The notes under the pieces: generated by a model
What the model saw: only the letters and a program-made list of their open reading frames with translations
Told to the model about the DNA's origin: nothing
Databases searched by the model: none
Translations under genes and position numbers: made by a program
From: Cupriavidus yeoncheonensis
Lineage (GTDB): Bacteria; Pseudomonadota; Gammaproteobacteria; Burkholderiales; Burkholderiaceae
Reading direction: 5' to 3'
NCBI RefSeq assembly: GCF_905397275.1
Contig: NZ_CAJPUY010000011.1
Location: forward strand, 1 to 64,000
DNA: 64,000 nucleotides
Shown: piece after piece, positions 46,060 to 53,825 of the stretch
How positions within the stretch are numbered: the stretch's first letter is position 1
Layout: the number at the start of each line of letters is the position of its first letter

Positions 46060-46412
46060 CGCGGCATCTCCACCAGTTCGCCGCCGGCATGCGCCGGGGC
46101 CTTCGCTTCGGCCTTCACCTTGGGGGCCTTCTTGCGGAACATCTCGAGCATGCGCTGCGTGACCAGGAAGCCGCCGAACACATTGACCGCGGCCAGTGCC
46201 ACCGCCAGCGTGCCCATCGTGCGGCCAACGCCGCCCTCGGTCAGGCCGGCTGCCAGCATGGCACCGACGATGATGATGGCCGAGATTGCATTGGTGACCG
46301 CCATCAGCGGCGTATGCAAGGCGGGCGTGACTGTCCAGACCACGTGGTAGCCCACGTAGATCGCCAGCACGAAGATGATCAGGTTGATCACCGTGTGGTT
46401 CACCATTTCCAT
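46056..46412 (-). CDS. pntAB: NAD(P) transhydrogenase alpha part 2 (membrane domain)
   Basis: 118 residues with four hydrophobic helices, the membrane-embedded C-terminal part of subunit alpha encoded as a separate gene. Typical segments are YVGYHVVWTVTPALHTPLMA and SVAL-like helices around GTLAVALAAVNVFGGFLVTQ. It ends with a Lys/Ala-rich tail. ATG 46412 has GGAGAG 5 nt upstream. It overlaps pntB by ATGA and lies 10 bp after pntAA. Confidence 0.95.
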   Translation of the reverse strand: MEMVNHTVINLIIFVLAIYVGYHVVWTVTPALHTPLMAVTNAISAIIIVGAMLAAGLTEGGVGRTMGTLAVALAAVNVFGGFLVTQRMLEMFRKKAPKVKAEAKAPAHAGGELVEMPR

Positions 46413-46422
46413 CAAACTCTCC

Positions 46423-47541
46423 TTAACAGGCCAGGGCCTCTTCTTCCTGCCGTGTCATCAGGCAGGCGGCGACGATGTCGTCTTCCGGGTTGAGCGTGAA
46501 CTGGCCTTCCTTGTCGATGACGAGCTTGAGGAAGTCCAGCACGTTGCGGGCATAGAGCGCCGAGGCGTCGGCCGCGACCATGCTGGCGAGATTGGTGTGT
46601 CCAATCAGGGTGACGCCATGGCGTTCGACCACTTCGTCGGCCACGGTCAGCGGGCAGTTGCCGCCTTGCGCGGCGGCCAGGTCGACCACCACCGAGCCCG
46701 GCTTCATCTGCTGCACGGTTGCTTCCTGCAGCAGCACCGGTGCCTTGCGGCCCGGGATCAGCGCGGTGGTGATGATGATGTCGGCCTGCCTGGCGCGCTC
46801 GTGCACCAGTTCGGCCTGGCGGCGCATCCAGTCCGGCGGCATCGGCCGGGCATAGCCGCCCACGCCCTGTGCGATTTCGCGCTCTTCGTCGGTGATGAAC
46901 GGGACGTCCAGGAACTTGCCGCCGAGCGATTCGATCTGCTCCTTCACGGCGGGGCGCACGTCCGAGGCCTCGATCACCGCGCCCAGGCGCTTGGCCGTGG
47001 CAATGGCCTGCAGGCCGGCCACGCCGGCGCCGAGGATCAGCACGCGTGCCGCCTTGACGGTGCCCGCGGCGGTCATCAGCATCGGCATGAAGCGCTGGTA
47101 GTGGTGCGCGGCGACCAGCACGGCCTTGTAGCCGGCGATATTGGCCTGCGAGGAGAGCACGTCCATGCTCTGCGCGCGCGTGGTGCGCGGCGCGGCTTCG
47201 AGCGCGAACGCCGTGATGCCGGCGGCGGCCATGCGCACCTTGTTCTCGGCATCGAACGGATTGAGCATGCCAACCAGCACCGCCCCCGGCTTCATGTGCG
47301 CCAGCTCGGTGATCTCGGGCGCGCGCACCTTCAGCACCAGTTGCGCGCCGAGCGCCTCGACGGCGCTGCCGATGGCGGCGCCTGCGGCCTCATAGGCGGC
47401 ATCCGGCTGGCTGGCCCGTAATCCGGCACCGGCCTGCACCACGACCTGATGGCCCTGTGCGACGTATTTCTTGACCGTCTCTGGCGTGGCGGCGACGCGC
47501 GCCTCCCCCGCCCGGGTCTCAGTCGGGATCCCTATCTGCAT
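46423..47541 (-). CDS. pntAA: NAD(P) transhydrogenase alpha part 1 (NAD-binding domain)
   Basis: 372 residues of the soluble NAD(H)-binding domain I. It opens MQIGIPTETRAGEARVAATP and has the alanine dehydrogenase/PNT fold with RVLILGAGVAGLQAIATAKR and YARPMPPDWMRRQAELVHER. Part of the three-gene pnt operon. AGGAGAG precedes the ATG. Separated from the TauD gene by 111 bp containing a GC repeat (CGCGCCGTCC twice at 47561-47580), which may hold its own promoter. Confidence 0.96.
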   Translation of the reverse strand: MQIGIPTETRAGEARVAATPETVKKYVAQGHQVVVQAGAGLRASQPDAAYEAAGAAIGSAVEALGAQLVLKVRAPEITELAHMKPGAVLVGMLNPFDAENKVRMAAAGITAFALEAAPRTTRAQSMDVLSSQANIAGYKAVLVAAHHYQRFMPMLMTAAGTVKAARVLILGAGVAGLQAIATAKRLGAVIEASDVRPAVKEQIESLGGKFLDVPFITDEEREIAQGVGGYARPMPPDWMRRQAELVHERARQADIIITTALIPGRKAPVLLQEATVQQMKPGSVVVDLAAAQGGNCPLTVADEVVERHGVTLIGHTNLASMVAADASALYARNVLDFLKLVIDKEGQFTLNPEDDIVAACLMTRQEEEALAC

Positions 47542-47652
47542 GCTTCACTCTCCTGTGGTCCGCGCCGTCCCGCGCCGTCCCGCGGGTCAGTGCGCCGGGC
47601 AACTCGCCACCGGCCAACAGCGGCCGGGGCGGTGCCGGTATGGTGGTGCCGC

Positions 47653-48447
47653 TCAGCGGGGCACGTCGCCTTCGAGCGTCACGCGGTTGAGCACGCGTTC
47701 GGCATTGCCGTAGTCATGCACGGCGTAGTGCATGGTGTTGCGGTTGTCCCACATCACCACATCGCCTTCCTGCCACATGTGGCGGTAGACGTTGTCCGGC
47801 GTGGTGGAGTGTTCGTACAGGAAGTCGAGCAGCGGGCGGCTTTCCGCCTCGGTCATGCCTTCGATGCACAGGGCCGTATCCGGGTGACCGACGTACAGCG
47901 CCTTGCGGCCGGTTTCCGGATGCGTGCGCACGATGGGATGAACCGCCGTCGGCACCTTGTCCGAGCCGGTCATCCTGGCCAGGCGGCCGCCGCTGAAAGT
48001 GGCGCGCAGCCCTTCGATCAGGCGCTTCAGGGTAGGAGACAGACGCTCGTACGACAGGTACTGGTTGCACCACATGGTGTCCCCCCCCACCGGGATGGTG
48101 ACGGCCGACAGGATGGAGATCTTCGGCGGCACGGCGGTGTAGATCGAATCGGAGTGCCACGCTTCGGTGGAGGCAGTCTCCTTGGGGATCTTGGTGACCT
48201 GGAACAGTTCCGGAAACTCCGCCAGTCCCTTCAGCAAGGGGTTGCCCTGGACCGGCGTGCCCCACAGGCGCGCGAACGCCACCTGTGCCGCCGGCTGCAG
48301 GAACTGGCCGCGGAAGACGAGCATGCCGTGCTCCAGGAAGGCCTGATGCAGGACCTCGAAGGTGGCGTCGTTGATCGGGTCGTTCAGGTTCACGCCGGTG
48401 ATGGCGGCGCCCACGGACCCCGTCAACGGCTTGATTTGAATCGTCAT
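47653..48447 (-). CDS. TauD/TfdA-family 2-oxoglutarate dioxygenase
   Basis: 264 residues. The Fe ligands of the 2-His-1-Asp triad are in STEAWHSDSIY (HxD) and NRNTMHYAVHDY (distal His). The oxoglutarate-binding Arg is in ERVLNRVTLEGD. It opens ITIQ-like with IQIKPLTGSVGAAITGVNL. Members hydroxylate taurine, sulfonates, phenoxyacetates and related compounds; the substrate is not readable. ATG 48447 is preferred to 48450 on ribosome-binding-site spacing (AGGAG). It follows a quinone oxidoreductase gene by 27 bp. Confidence 0.92.
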   Translation of the reverse strand: MTIQIKPLTGSVGAAITGVNLNDPINDATFEVLHQAFLEHGMLVFRGQFLQPAAQVAFARLWGTPVQGNPLLKGLAEFPELFQVTKIPKETASTEAWHSDSIYTAVPPKISILSAVTIPVGGDTMWCNQYLSYERLSPTLKRLIEGLRATFSGGRLARMTGSDKVPTAVHPIVRTHPETGRKALYVGHPDTALCIEGMTEAESRPLLDFLYEHSTTPDNVYRHMWQEGDVVMWDNRNTMHYAVHDYGNAERVLNRVTLEGDVPR

Positions 48448-48474
48448 CATGTCTCCTCGTTTCGTCTGATTGGA

Positions 48475-49446
48475 TCAGTCGACCAGCAGCACGATCTTGC
48501 CGACGTGCTGGTCCTGCTTCATGTATTCGTGGGCCGTGCCGATGTCGGTCATGGCAAAGGTGCGGTCGATCGGCAGCCGTACGCGGCCGGCGCGCAGGAA
48601 GGGCAGCATGTCGCGCGCGCAGGCCTGGATGCATTCCAGCCGCTCCTGCTCGGTGCGGGTACGGAACGTCACGCCGATCAGCTGCAGGCGCTTGAGCCAG
48701 AGCGTCGACAGGTCGATCTGGGCCGTGGCCGAACCGAGCCGCGCGATATTCACCAGCCGGCCCTTGACGGCAAGGCTCTTCATATTGGCTTCGAAGACCG
48801 GGCCGCCGACCGTGTCGATGATGATGTCGACACCCTTGTTGCCGGTCGCCGCCATGACCGCTTCGACCTGGTCGTCCTTCGACGAATCGATGCCGACGTC
48901 CACGCCGTACTGGCTGATCTTGTCCAGCTTGGCCGCCGAACGCGAAGTGGCGATGACGGGCTTGGCGCCCATCAGCGCGGCGATCTGGATCGCGGCCAAC
49001 GCCACGCCGCCCGAAGCGCCGTTGATCAGCACCGACTCGCCAGCCTTGAGCTGCCCGTTCACCACCAGCGCATCGTGCGCGGTGATGAACACATTGGGGA
49101 ACGCCGCGGCGTCGATCCACGACATGCCGTCCGGCACCGCGATCAGCGCCATCGGGTCGGCAATGACATATTCGGCCTGGCAGCCACGGCCATGGCCCAT
49201 CACGCGGTCGCCCTTGCGCCAGCCGCTCACGCCTTCGCCGACGTCAGCCACTTCGCCGGCGAACTCGACGCCTGTGGTGATGGTATTGCCGCTGCGCAGC
49301 TCCTTGGCCTGGTTGATTTCCCCGCGGTTCAGGCCCGATGCACGGACCCTCACCAGCACCTGGCCCGCTGCCACGACGGGTACGGGAATATCCTGCACTT
49401 CGACCTTGCCGCCCTCCGGGCCTGGTACTACGCGGACTGCCTTCAC
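48475..49446 (-). CDS. Zinc-type quinone oxidoreductase (MDR superfamily)
   Basis: 323 residues. GroES-like N-terminal domain and Rossmann domain with VLINGASGGVALAAIQIAAL, then VIATSRSAAKLDKISQYGVD and a C-terminal VGKIVLLVD. It resembles NADPH:quinone reductases (QOR) and lacks the catalytic zinc ligands of alcohol dehydrogenases. It starts with a GTG at 49446 that has AGGAG 6 nt upstream; the further open upstream frame is low-complexity and not credible. Part of the leftward array. Confidence 0.9.
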   Translation of the reverse strand: MKAVRVVPGPEGGKVEVQDIPVPVVAAGQVLVRVRASGLNRGEINQAKELRSGNTITTGVEFAGEVADVGEGVSGWRKGDRVMGHGRGCQAEYVIADPMALIAVPDGMSWIDAAAFPNVFITAHDALVVNGQLKAGESVLINGASGGVALAAIQIAALMGAKPVIATSRSAAKLDKISQYGVDVGIDSSKDDQVEAVMAATGNKGVDIIIDTVGGPVFEANMKSLAVKGRLVNIARLGSATAQIDLSTLWLKRLQLIGVTFRTRTEQERLECIQACARDMLPFLRAGRVRLPIDRTFAMTDIGTAHEYMKQDQHVGKIVLLVD

Positions 49447-49510
49447 TGTTGGCTCCTTGTCTGACTCTGTCGTTGTCTGTTGATCTGTCTGCGGCTCACG
49501 CGTTGCCGCT

Positions 49511-49876
49511 TCACGTCGCGCCAAGCGCCGACGCGCGGATCAGCGCAAGCTGCGCCAGCGCGCGTTCGGCCGCGGCCTCGCCGCCGGCATGGTTGCCCCG
49601 CACGAACGGCGGGCGGCTGTCCTCGATGGCCACAAGCGCCGCAAGCGGCTTTTCCGCCGCCACCGCGAGCCGCCGGAATTCATTGACGGTCAGCAGGTAG
49701 CTGTGGAATACGTCCTGCTGCGACGGCGTGGTGCCCAGCTTGTGCAGCAGGATGTTCAGCCAGTTCGTGCCAGCGAGCATCGCGGCTTCGATGATCATCT
49801 CGTAGTCGGTGGGCTCGCACTTCTGCATCGATGCCTCAATGCGGCGTGCGATTGCCATGTGCGCTTCAATGTCCAT
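49511..49876 (-). CDS. Conserved unknown protein, paralogue of its upstream neighbour
   Basis: 121 residues, soluble, helical. It aligns with the gene just upstream: EAHMAIARRIEASMQKCEPT and the stretch MLAGTNWLNILLHKLGTT here against WAGMTAGTHAVNAALHQAGIT there, sharing AGT, N, LH and the following D..F. No family is recognised. AGGAGG precedes the ATG at 49876. Its start lies inside the end of the neighbour (11-bp overlap). A tandem pair at the promoter-proximal end of the leftward operon suggests a paired function. Confidence 0.72.
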   Translation of the reverse strand: MDIEAHMAIARRIEASMQKCEPTDYEMIIEAAMLAGTNWLNILLHKLGTTPSQQDVFHSYLLTVNEFRRLAVAAEKPLAALVAIEDSRPPFVRGNHAGGEAAAERALAQLALIRASALGAT

Positions 49877-50327
49877 GTGCGCCTCCTTCCGTGCGCCGGG
49901 CCAGCGCGCCCAGGCATCGCTGCAGCGCCGCGTCGCAGCTCTGCGCAATCGCCGGCGTCGGCACCAGGCCTTCACGCAGGCAGGGATCGCGGTAGTGCTC
50001 GATCTGCTCCATGTCTTCCATCATTGCCGCGATGTCCGCCGGCACCGGCGCCTCCACCTTGGGACGGCCGACATGCAGCACGTCGCCAAGCGGGCGGAAC
50101 GCCGCCTTCAGGTTGCCGTCCGGCTGGGGCACCAGATAGACCCCCGGCTGCGTCGCAAACATGTCGTCGTCGAGCGTGATTCCGGCCTGGTGCAGTGCTG
50201 CATTGACCGCATGCGTACCCGCCGTCATGCCTGCCCAGAACCACAGTTCGAAATCCTCGAGCGGATCCAGGCGTTCACGCAGTGCCTGGAGCTTCGCAAT
50301 CTTCACGAGGTGTGATGCCACCTTCAT
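49866..50327 (-). CDS. Conserved unknown protein, first gene of leftward operon
   Basis: 153 residues, soluble, helical. Segments are ASHLVKIAKLQALRERLDPL, DFELWFWAGMTAGTHAVNAA and GDVLHVGRPKVEAPVPADIA. It is related to the following gene by the shared AGT..N..LH pattern. The C-terminus has a His/Arg-rich end (RRTEGGAHGH). No family recognised. Its start (ATG 50327, GAGG upstream) faces the divergent promoter region, and the -10/-35 elements at 50383-50411 point toward it. Confidence 0.72.
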   Translation of the reverse strand: MKVASHLVKIAKLQALRERLDPLEDFELWFWAGMTAGTHAVNAALHQAGITLDDDMFATQPGVYLVPQPDGNLKAAFRPLGDVLHVGRPKVEAPVPADIAAMMEDMEQIEHYRDPCLREGLVPTPAIAQSCDAALQRCLGALARRTEGGAHGH

Positions 50328-50382
50328 GCCTGTCCTCTTTGGTTGGGAGCCGGCGCCGCATCCAGGCGGCTCCGTTGCTATG

Positions 50383-50411
50383 ACGATAGACAGGCGCGTC
50401 TTCGATGTCAA
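50383..50411 (-). promoter_or_regulatory. Leftward promoter of the unknown-pair/QOR/TauD operon
   Basis: Read on the minus strand: TTGACA (complement of 50406-50411), a 17-nt spacer, then TATCGT (complement of 50383-50388). A perfect -35 and a weak -10. The palindrome at 50413-50430 lies just upstream of the -35. Confidence 0.65.
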
Positions 50412-50412
50412 C

Positions 50413-50430
50413 AACTTCTATATAGGACTT
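50413..50430. promoter_or_regulatory. 18-bp palindromic operator, copy 1
   Basis: AACTTCTATATAGGACTT. It matches copy 2 at 14 of 18 positions and is itself near-palindromic around CTATATAG. It lies next to the leftward -35. The CTNTANAG core has the N-TA-N spacing of HutC-subfamily GntR operators, so the downstream GntR gene is the likely binder. Confidence 0.65.
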
Positions 50431-50474
50431 CTACGTACGAGTAGTGGTTTTCTCGGGGATAGGCCTGTTTGTCC

Positions 50475-50504
50475 TTGACTAAGCGTGGCGCGATTCTCTA
50501 CATT
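50475..50504 (+). promoter_or_regulatory. Rightward promoter of the uxaA-type operon
   Basis: TTGACT (50475-50480), an 18-nt spacer and TACATT (50499-50504). The expected start is near 50511, immediately before operator copy 2, so a bound repressor would block it. Confidence 0.6.
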
Positions 50505-50511
50505 GGATCTC

Positions 50512-50529
50512 AACACCTATACAGGAGTT
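50512..50529. promoter_or_regulatory. 18-bp palindromic operator, copy 2
   Basis: AACACCTATACAGGAGTT. Palindromic at every position except the alternating centre bases (AAC-N-CCT-N-TA-N-AGG-N-GTT). It occupies about +1 to +18 of the rightward transcript and includes the ribosome-binding site AGGAG of the first gene. Confidence 0.7.
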
Positions 50530-50534
50530 CATCA

Positions 50535-50825
50535 ATGCCCAGAGCCATCGTACTCAACCCGGCCGACAATGTGGCCACCCTGCTGGACGCCGGCCAAGCC
50601 GGTGACGCCTGCGCCCTGGAAGGCGAGCGAACCGGAAAGCTGGTCCTGCTGCAGGACGTTCCGTTCGGCCACAAGGTGTGCGTCACCGAGACCTCGCCGG
50701 GCCAGGAAATCCTCAAGTACGGCCAGGTAATCGGCCGCGCCAGCCACGCGATCCGGGCCGGCGAGCATATGCACGTTCACAACATCGAGTCGGCGCGCGC
50801 GCGCGGCGACCTGCACAAGGGCTAA
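50535..50825 (+). CDS. UxaA-type dehydratase, small SAF-domain subunit
   Basis: 96 residues, an SAF domain (DACALEGERTGKLVLLQDVPF-like beta clip, with DVPFGHKVCVTETSPGQEIL and the metal/substrate His pair in AGEHMHVHN). It is the N-terminal part of altronate/galactarate-type dehydratases encoded as its own gene. Split forms include sulfolactate sulfo-lyase SuyAB and sugar-acid dehydratases. It ends 5 bp before the large subunit. AGGAG (within operator copy 2) is 7 nt from the ATG. Confidence 0.9.
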   Translation: MPRAIVLNPADNVATLLDAGQAGDACALEGERTGKLVLLQDVPFGHKVCVTETSPGQEILKYGQVIGRASHAIRAGEHMHVHNIESARARGDLHKG

Positions 50826-50830
50826 GACAG

Positions 50831-51985
50831 ATGGCAACCACCTTTCTCGGATACCCGCGCGAAAACGGCGCGGTCGGCGTGCGCAACTGGGTCGCGGTCG
50901 TCTCCGTCATGGACAACTGCAACCCGGTGACGCGCACCATTGCGCGCACCGTGGGCGGCTGCATCCCGGTCACCACGCTGTTCGTGCGCGGCCAGTTCGG
51001 CGCCGACCTGGATTTCGCCTTCGAATCGCTGGCGGGCCTGGGCCGCAATCCCAATATCGCCGCGGTGCTGCTGGTGGGCCTGGAGCCGTCTTCCACCGAA
51101 GAAGTCGCGCGCCGCATCCAGGCCACCGGCAAGCCCGTCGAGCAGGTCCACCTGCAGCCCAACGGCACCGTCGACTGCATTGCCGAAGGCACGCGCAAGG
51201 CCACGCGGCTTTCGCTGCAGGCATCGCGCGCGCGCCGCGTGCCTTGCCCGGTGTCGTCGCTGGTGATCGGCGTGGAATGCGGCGGATCGGATACCACTTC
51301 GGGCCTGAGCTGCAATCCGGTGATCGGCCGCATGGCCGACCTCGTGATCGCGGAGGGCGGCACGGTGATCATCTCCGAGACGTCCGAGTTCATCGGCGCC
51401 GACCACCTGTTCGCCGATCGGGCGACCGACGGGCGCGTGCGCGAGGCCTTTGTCAGCGCGGTGCGCAATATGGAAAACCTGGCCATTGCGCGCGGCGTCG
51501 ACATGCGCGAGGACCAGCCCTCGCCCGACAACAAGCGCGGCGGCCTGACTACGGTCGAGGAAAAAGCGCTCGGCGCCCTGGCCAAGGCCGGCACCTCGCC
51601 GCTGGTGGGCGTGCTGCGCTATGGCGAGGCACCGCAGAAGAAGGGACTGCATTTCATGGACGCCCCGGCCGCGGCAGTGGAAAATCTGACTGCGCTTGCC
51701 GCCGGCGGGTGCCAGCTCACCTTCTTCGGCACCGGAGTGGGCAATCCGATCGGCAGCATGGTGGCACCGACCGTCAAGGTGTGCGGCAACGTCAATACGC
51801 TGCGCACCATGGCCGACAACATTGACTTCGACGTCAGCGGGATCCTGCAGCACGGAGAGAAAATCTCGGACCTTGGCGATCAGCTCTATGCCTATGCGAT
51901 GGACGTCGCATCCGGCACGCAGCTGACCAGCGAAGTGCTCGATATCCGGGAGACCGCGATCAGTCGATTCGCACTGAGCCTCTGA
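50831..51985 (+). CDS. UxaA-type dehydratase, large subunit
   Basis: 384 residues matching the D-altronate/galactarate dehydratase C-terminal domain. It opens with TFLGYPRENGAVGVRNWVAV, has DNCNPVTRTIARTVGGCIPV, the conserved VIGVECGGSDTTSGLSCNPV and ends PTVKVCGNVNTLRTMADNID. Cysteines in the CN, EC and SC motifs are typical of the Fe-dependent active site. With the small subunit it would dehydrate a sugar acid or eliminate a leaving group (sulfite in SuyAB) from a 2-hydroxy acid. Which one cannot be told from sequence. Confidence 0.9.
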   Translation: MATTFLGYPRENGAVGVRNWVAVVSVMDNCNPVTRTIARTVGGCIPVTTLFVRGQFGADLDFAFESLAGLGRNPNIAAVLLVGLEPSSTEEVARRIQATGKPVEQVHLQPNGTVDCIAEGTRKATRLSLQASRARRVPCPVSSLVIGVECGGSDTTSGLSCNPVIGRMADLVIAEGGTVIISETSEFIGADHLFADRATDGRVREAFVSAVRNMENLAIARGVDMREDQPSPDNKRGGLTTVEEKALGALAKAGTSPLVGVLRYGEAPQKKGLHFMDAPAAAVENLTALAAGGCQLTFFGTGVGNPIGSMVAPTVKVCGNVNTLRTMADNIDFDVSGILQHGEKISDLGDQLYAYAMDVASGTQLTSEVLDIRETAISRFALSL

Positions 51986-51991
51986 GCAACC

Positions 51992-52696
51992 ATGACCAAA
52001 CTCAACAGCGTCTCCGACGCGATCATCCGCTCCATTGAATCCGGCGCCCTGCGCGAAGGCGACCGCCTGCCCTCAGAAGGCGAGCTGGCCGCGATCCATG
52101 GCGTGAGCGTCGGGACCATTCAGAAGGCGCTGATCCGTTTGACGCACTCGGGACTGATCACGCGCGAGCAGGGCCGCGGCACCTTCGTGTCCGGCACGCG
52201 CGTGGCGCCCGCCGATGTCCGCTACCTGCGCTTTCGCGATGAAGACGGCAACGAACTGCCGTCCTACGTCCACGCGCGTTCGGTCAAGCGCATCAAGCGC
52301 AAGGGCCCGTGGTCGGACTTCCTCGAAGGCGACGGCTACGTGCGCATCGAGCGCGTGATCAATGTCGGCGGCCGCTTCGACCTGTACAGCGAATTCTGGC
52401 TGCGCGAGGAAGACTTCGCGCAACTGGGCGGCCTGGACCGCGAGGCGCTGGAGAAGAACCTGCGCGAACTGATCGGCCAGCGGCTCTCGCTGCCGACCTT
52501 GCGCGTGGACCAGTGGATCCGCTTCGGCCCGGCGCCGGCAATCGCCGCGCGCGAGCTGGGGCTCGACGCCGAGTCGCCTGCTTTCATCATGGAAATGCGC
52601 GGCTACACGCTGCGCGACCAGCCGCTCTATTACCAGTCGGTCTACGCCGCGCCGTTCACCGAGCGGCTGATGATCGTACGGGAGAAATCTTCATGA
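51992..52696 (+). CDS. GntR-family regulator, HutC (UTRA) subfamily
   Basis: 234 residues. N-terminal GntR winged helix (IIRSIESGALREGDRLPSEG, then GVSVGTIQKALIRLTHSGLI) and a C-terminal UTRA ligand domain ending PLYYQSVYAAPFTERLMIV. It sits inside the rightward operon, 6 bp after the dehydratase and overlapping the next gene by 4 bp. It is probably the local autoregulated repressor of both divergent operons, acting at the two 18-bp palindromes. The effector is likely the pathway substrate or an intermediate. Confidence 0.93.
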   Translation: MTKLNSVSDAIIRSIESGALREGDRLPSEGELAAIHGVSVGTIQKALIRLTHSGLITREQGRGTFVSGTRVAPADVRYLRFRDEDGNELPSYVHARSVKRIKRKGPWSDFLEGDGYVRIERVINVGGRFDLYSEFWLREEDFAQLGGLDREALEKNLRELIGQRLSLPTLRVDQWIRFGPAPAIAARELGLDAESPAFIMEMRGYTLRDQPLYYQSVYAAPFTERLMIVREKSS

Positions 52697-53727
52697 CCAT
52701 TCGATGGAGCGCCCAAAGCCTGGAGCGCTGGACGTCCGCGGTATTCGAATCGTGCGGCGTGGCGCCCGAGCATGCCGTGCAGGCCGCCACCGCGCTGGTG
52801 CGCAGCGAACTGCGCGGCTACAAGACCCATGGCATGACGCGCGTGCCGTCCTATGTCGAGCGCCTGCGCGCCGGTGACTTCAACCCGCGCGCCGCCATGT
52901 CGCACCGTACTTTCCCCGGCGGCATCGTGCTGGATGCCGATGGGGCCATGGGGCAGGTCGCCGGGCCGCAAGCCGTGCGGCTGGGCCTCGAAGCGCTGGC
53001 ATCGAGTGCCAGCGTACTGGTTGCCGTGCAGTCGTGCGGCCACCTCGGCGCACTGGGCATCCACGCGCTGCTCGCGGCCGAAGCCGGCGCGTTCTGCATC
53101 GTCGGACAGCGCACGCCGCCCATGCTCGGCATGGAAGGCTTTGCCCGCCCCGCCATCGGGCACAACCCCATCGCCTTCGGCTGCCCGTTGCCGGGCCAGG
53201 CACCGATCGTGTTCGACGTGGCCTGCAGCGTCGCCGCGCGCGGCCACATCCTGCTCGCCGCGCGTGAAGGCAAACCCATTCCGGAAGGCTGGGCGCTGGA
53301 CTCCGACGGCAAGCCGACCACCGACGCGCAGCGTGCATTGGCCGGCTCGCTGCTGCCGACCGGCGGCCACAAGGGCATCGGCATCGCCATGATGGTCGAA
53401 TGCCTGGCAGGCGCGCTGTCCGCTACCGCGGGTTCGCTTGCCCCCGAGCGCAACAGCGTCGGCAGCGGCGGCGCGGTCGGACGCCAGGGCGGCTTTGTCT
53501 GGCTGGTCCGCCCCGAGGCATTCGCCGGCCAGGACCTGTTCGCCGACTACATGGCGCAATGGACTGGCAATTACCTCGCTGCCGGTGGCGGCGACGCAAG
53601 GCTCCCCGGCCATCGCGGCGACACACTCGAACGGGAGGGCCGCGAGCGCGGCATTGCCCTGCCCGATGCGATTGCGCGCGAGCTGGGCGAACTCGGCCGC
53701 ACCCTGGCCATCCCGTTCCCGGCCTAG
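52693..53727 (+). CDS. Ldh2-family malate/lactate/sulfolactate-type dehydrogenase
   Basis: 344 residues of the NAD(P)-dependent Ldh2 fold. Key segments are RSELRGYKTHGMTRVPSYVE, the catalytic-site GHLGALGIHALLAAEAGA, GFARPAIGHNPIAFGCPLPG and TGGHKGIGIAMMVECLAGAL. Members oxidise 2-hydroxy acids (malate, lactate, (R)-sulfolactate in ComC, ureidoglycolate). The start overlaps the GntR stop as ATGA, so expression is coupled. It would convert a 2-hydroxy acid to the 2-oxo acid that the next enzyme could decarboxylate. Confidence 0.92.
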   Translation: MTIRWSAQSLERWTSAVFESCGVAPEHAVQAATALVRSELRGYKTHGMTRVPSYVERLRAGDFNPRAAMSHRTFPGGIVLDADGAMGQVAGPQAVRLGLEALASSASVLVAVQSCGHLGALGIHALLAAEAGAFCIVGQRTPPMLGMEGFARPAIGHNPIAFGCPLPGQAPIVFDVACSVAARGHILLAAREGKPIPEGWALDSDGKPTTDAQRALAGSLLPTGGHKGIGIAMMVECLAGALSATAGSLAPERNSVGSGGAVGRQGGFVWLVRPEAFAGQDLFADYMAQWTGNYLAAGGGDARLPGHRGDTLEREGRERGIALPDAIARELGELGRTLAIPFPA

Positions 53728-53825
53728 CCGGATCCGCGACGACATCAACGCGATATCAACAGTATCCGGGCCACCGGCAGACGCCGGCCGCCCCTACCCC
53801 ACAACCACACAGGCTGAATCCGCCC

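Noticed and set aside
50535-53727. Calling the split dehydratase and Ldh2 enzyme SuyAB and ComC (sulfolactate degradation)
   Set aside because: The layout fits, but no sulfite export or oxidation gene and no SlcHFG or SlcC-type genes are nearby, and sequence motifs seen here do not separate SuyAB from sugar-acid dehydratases. Kept only as one option.
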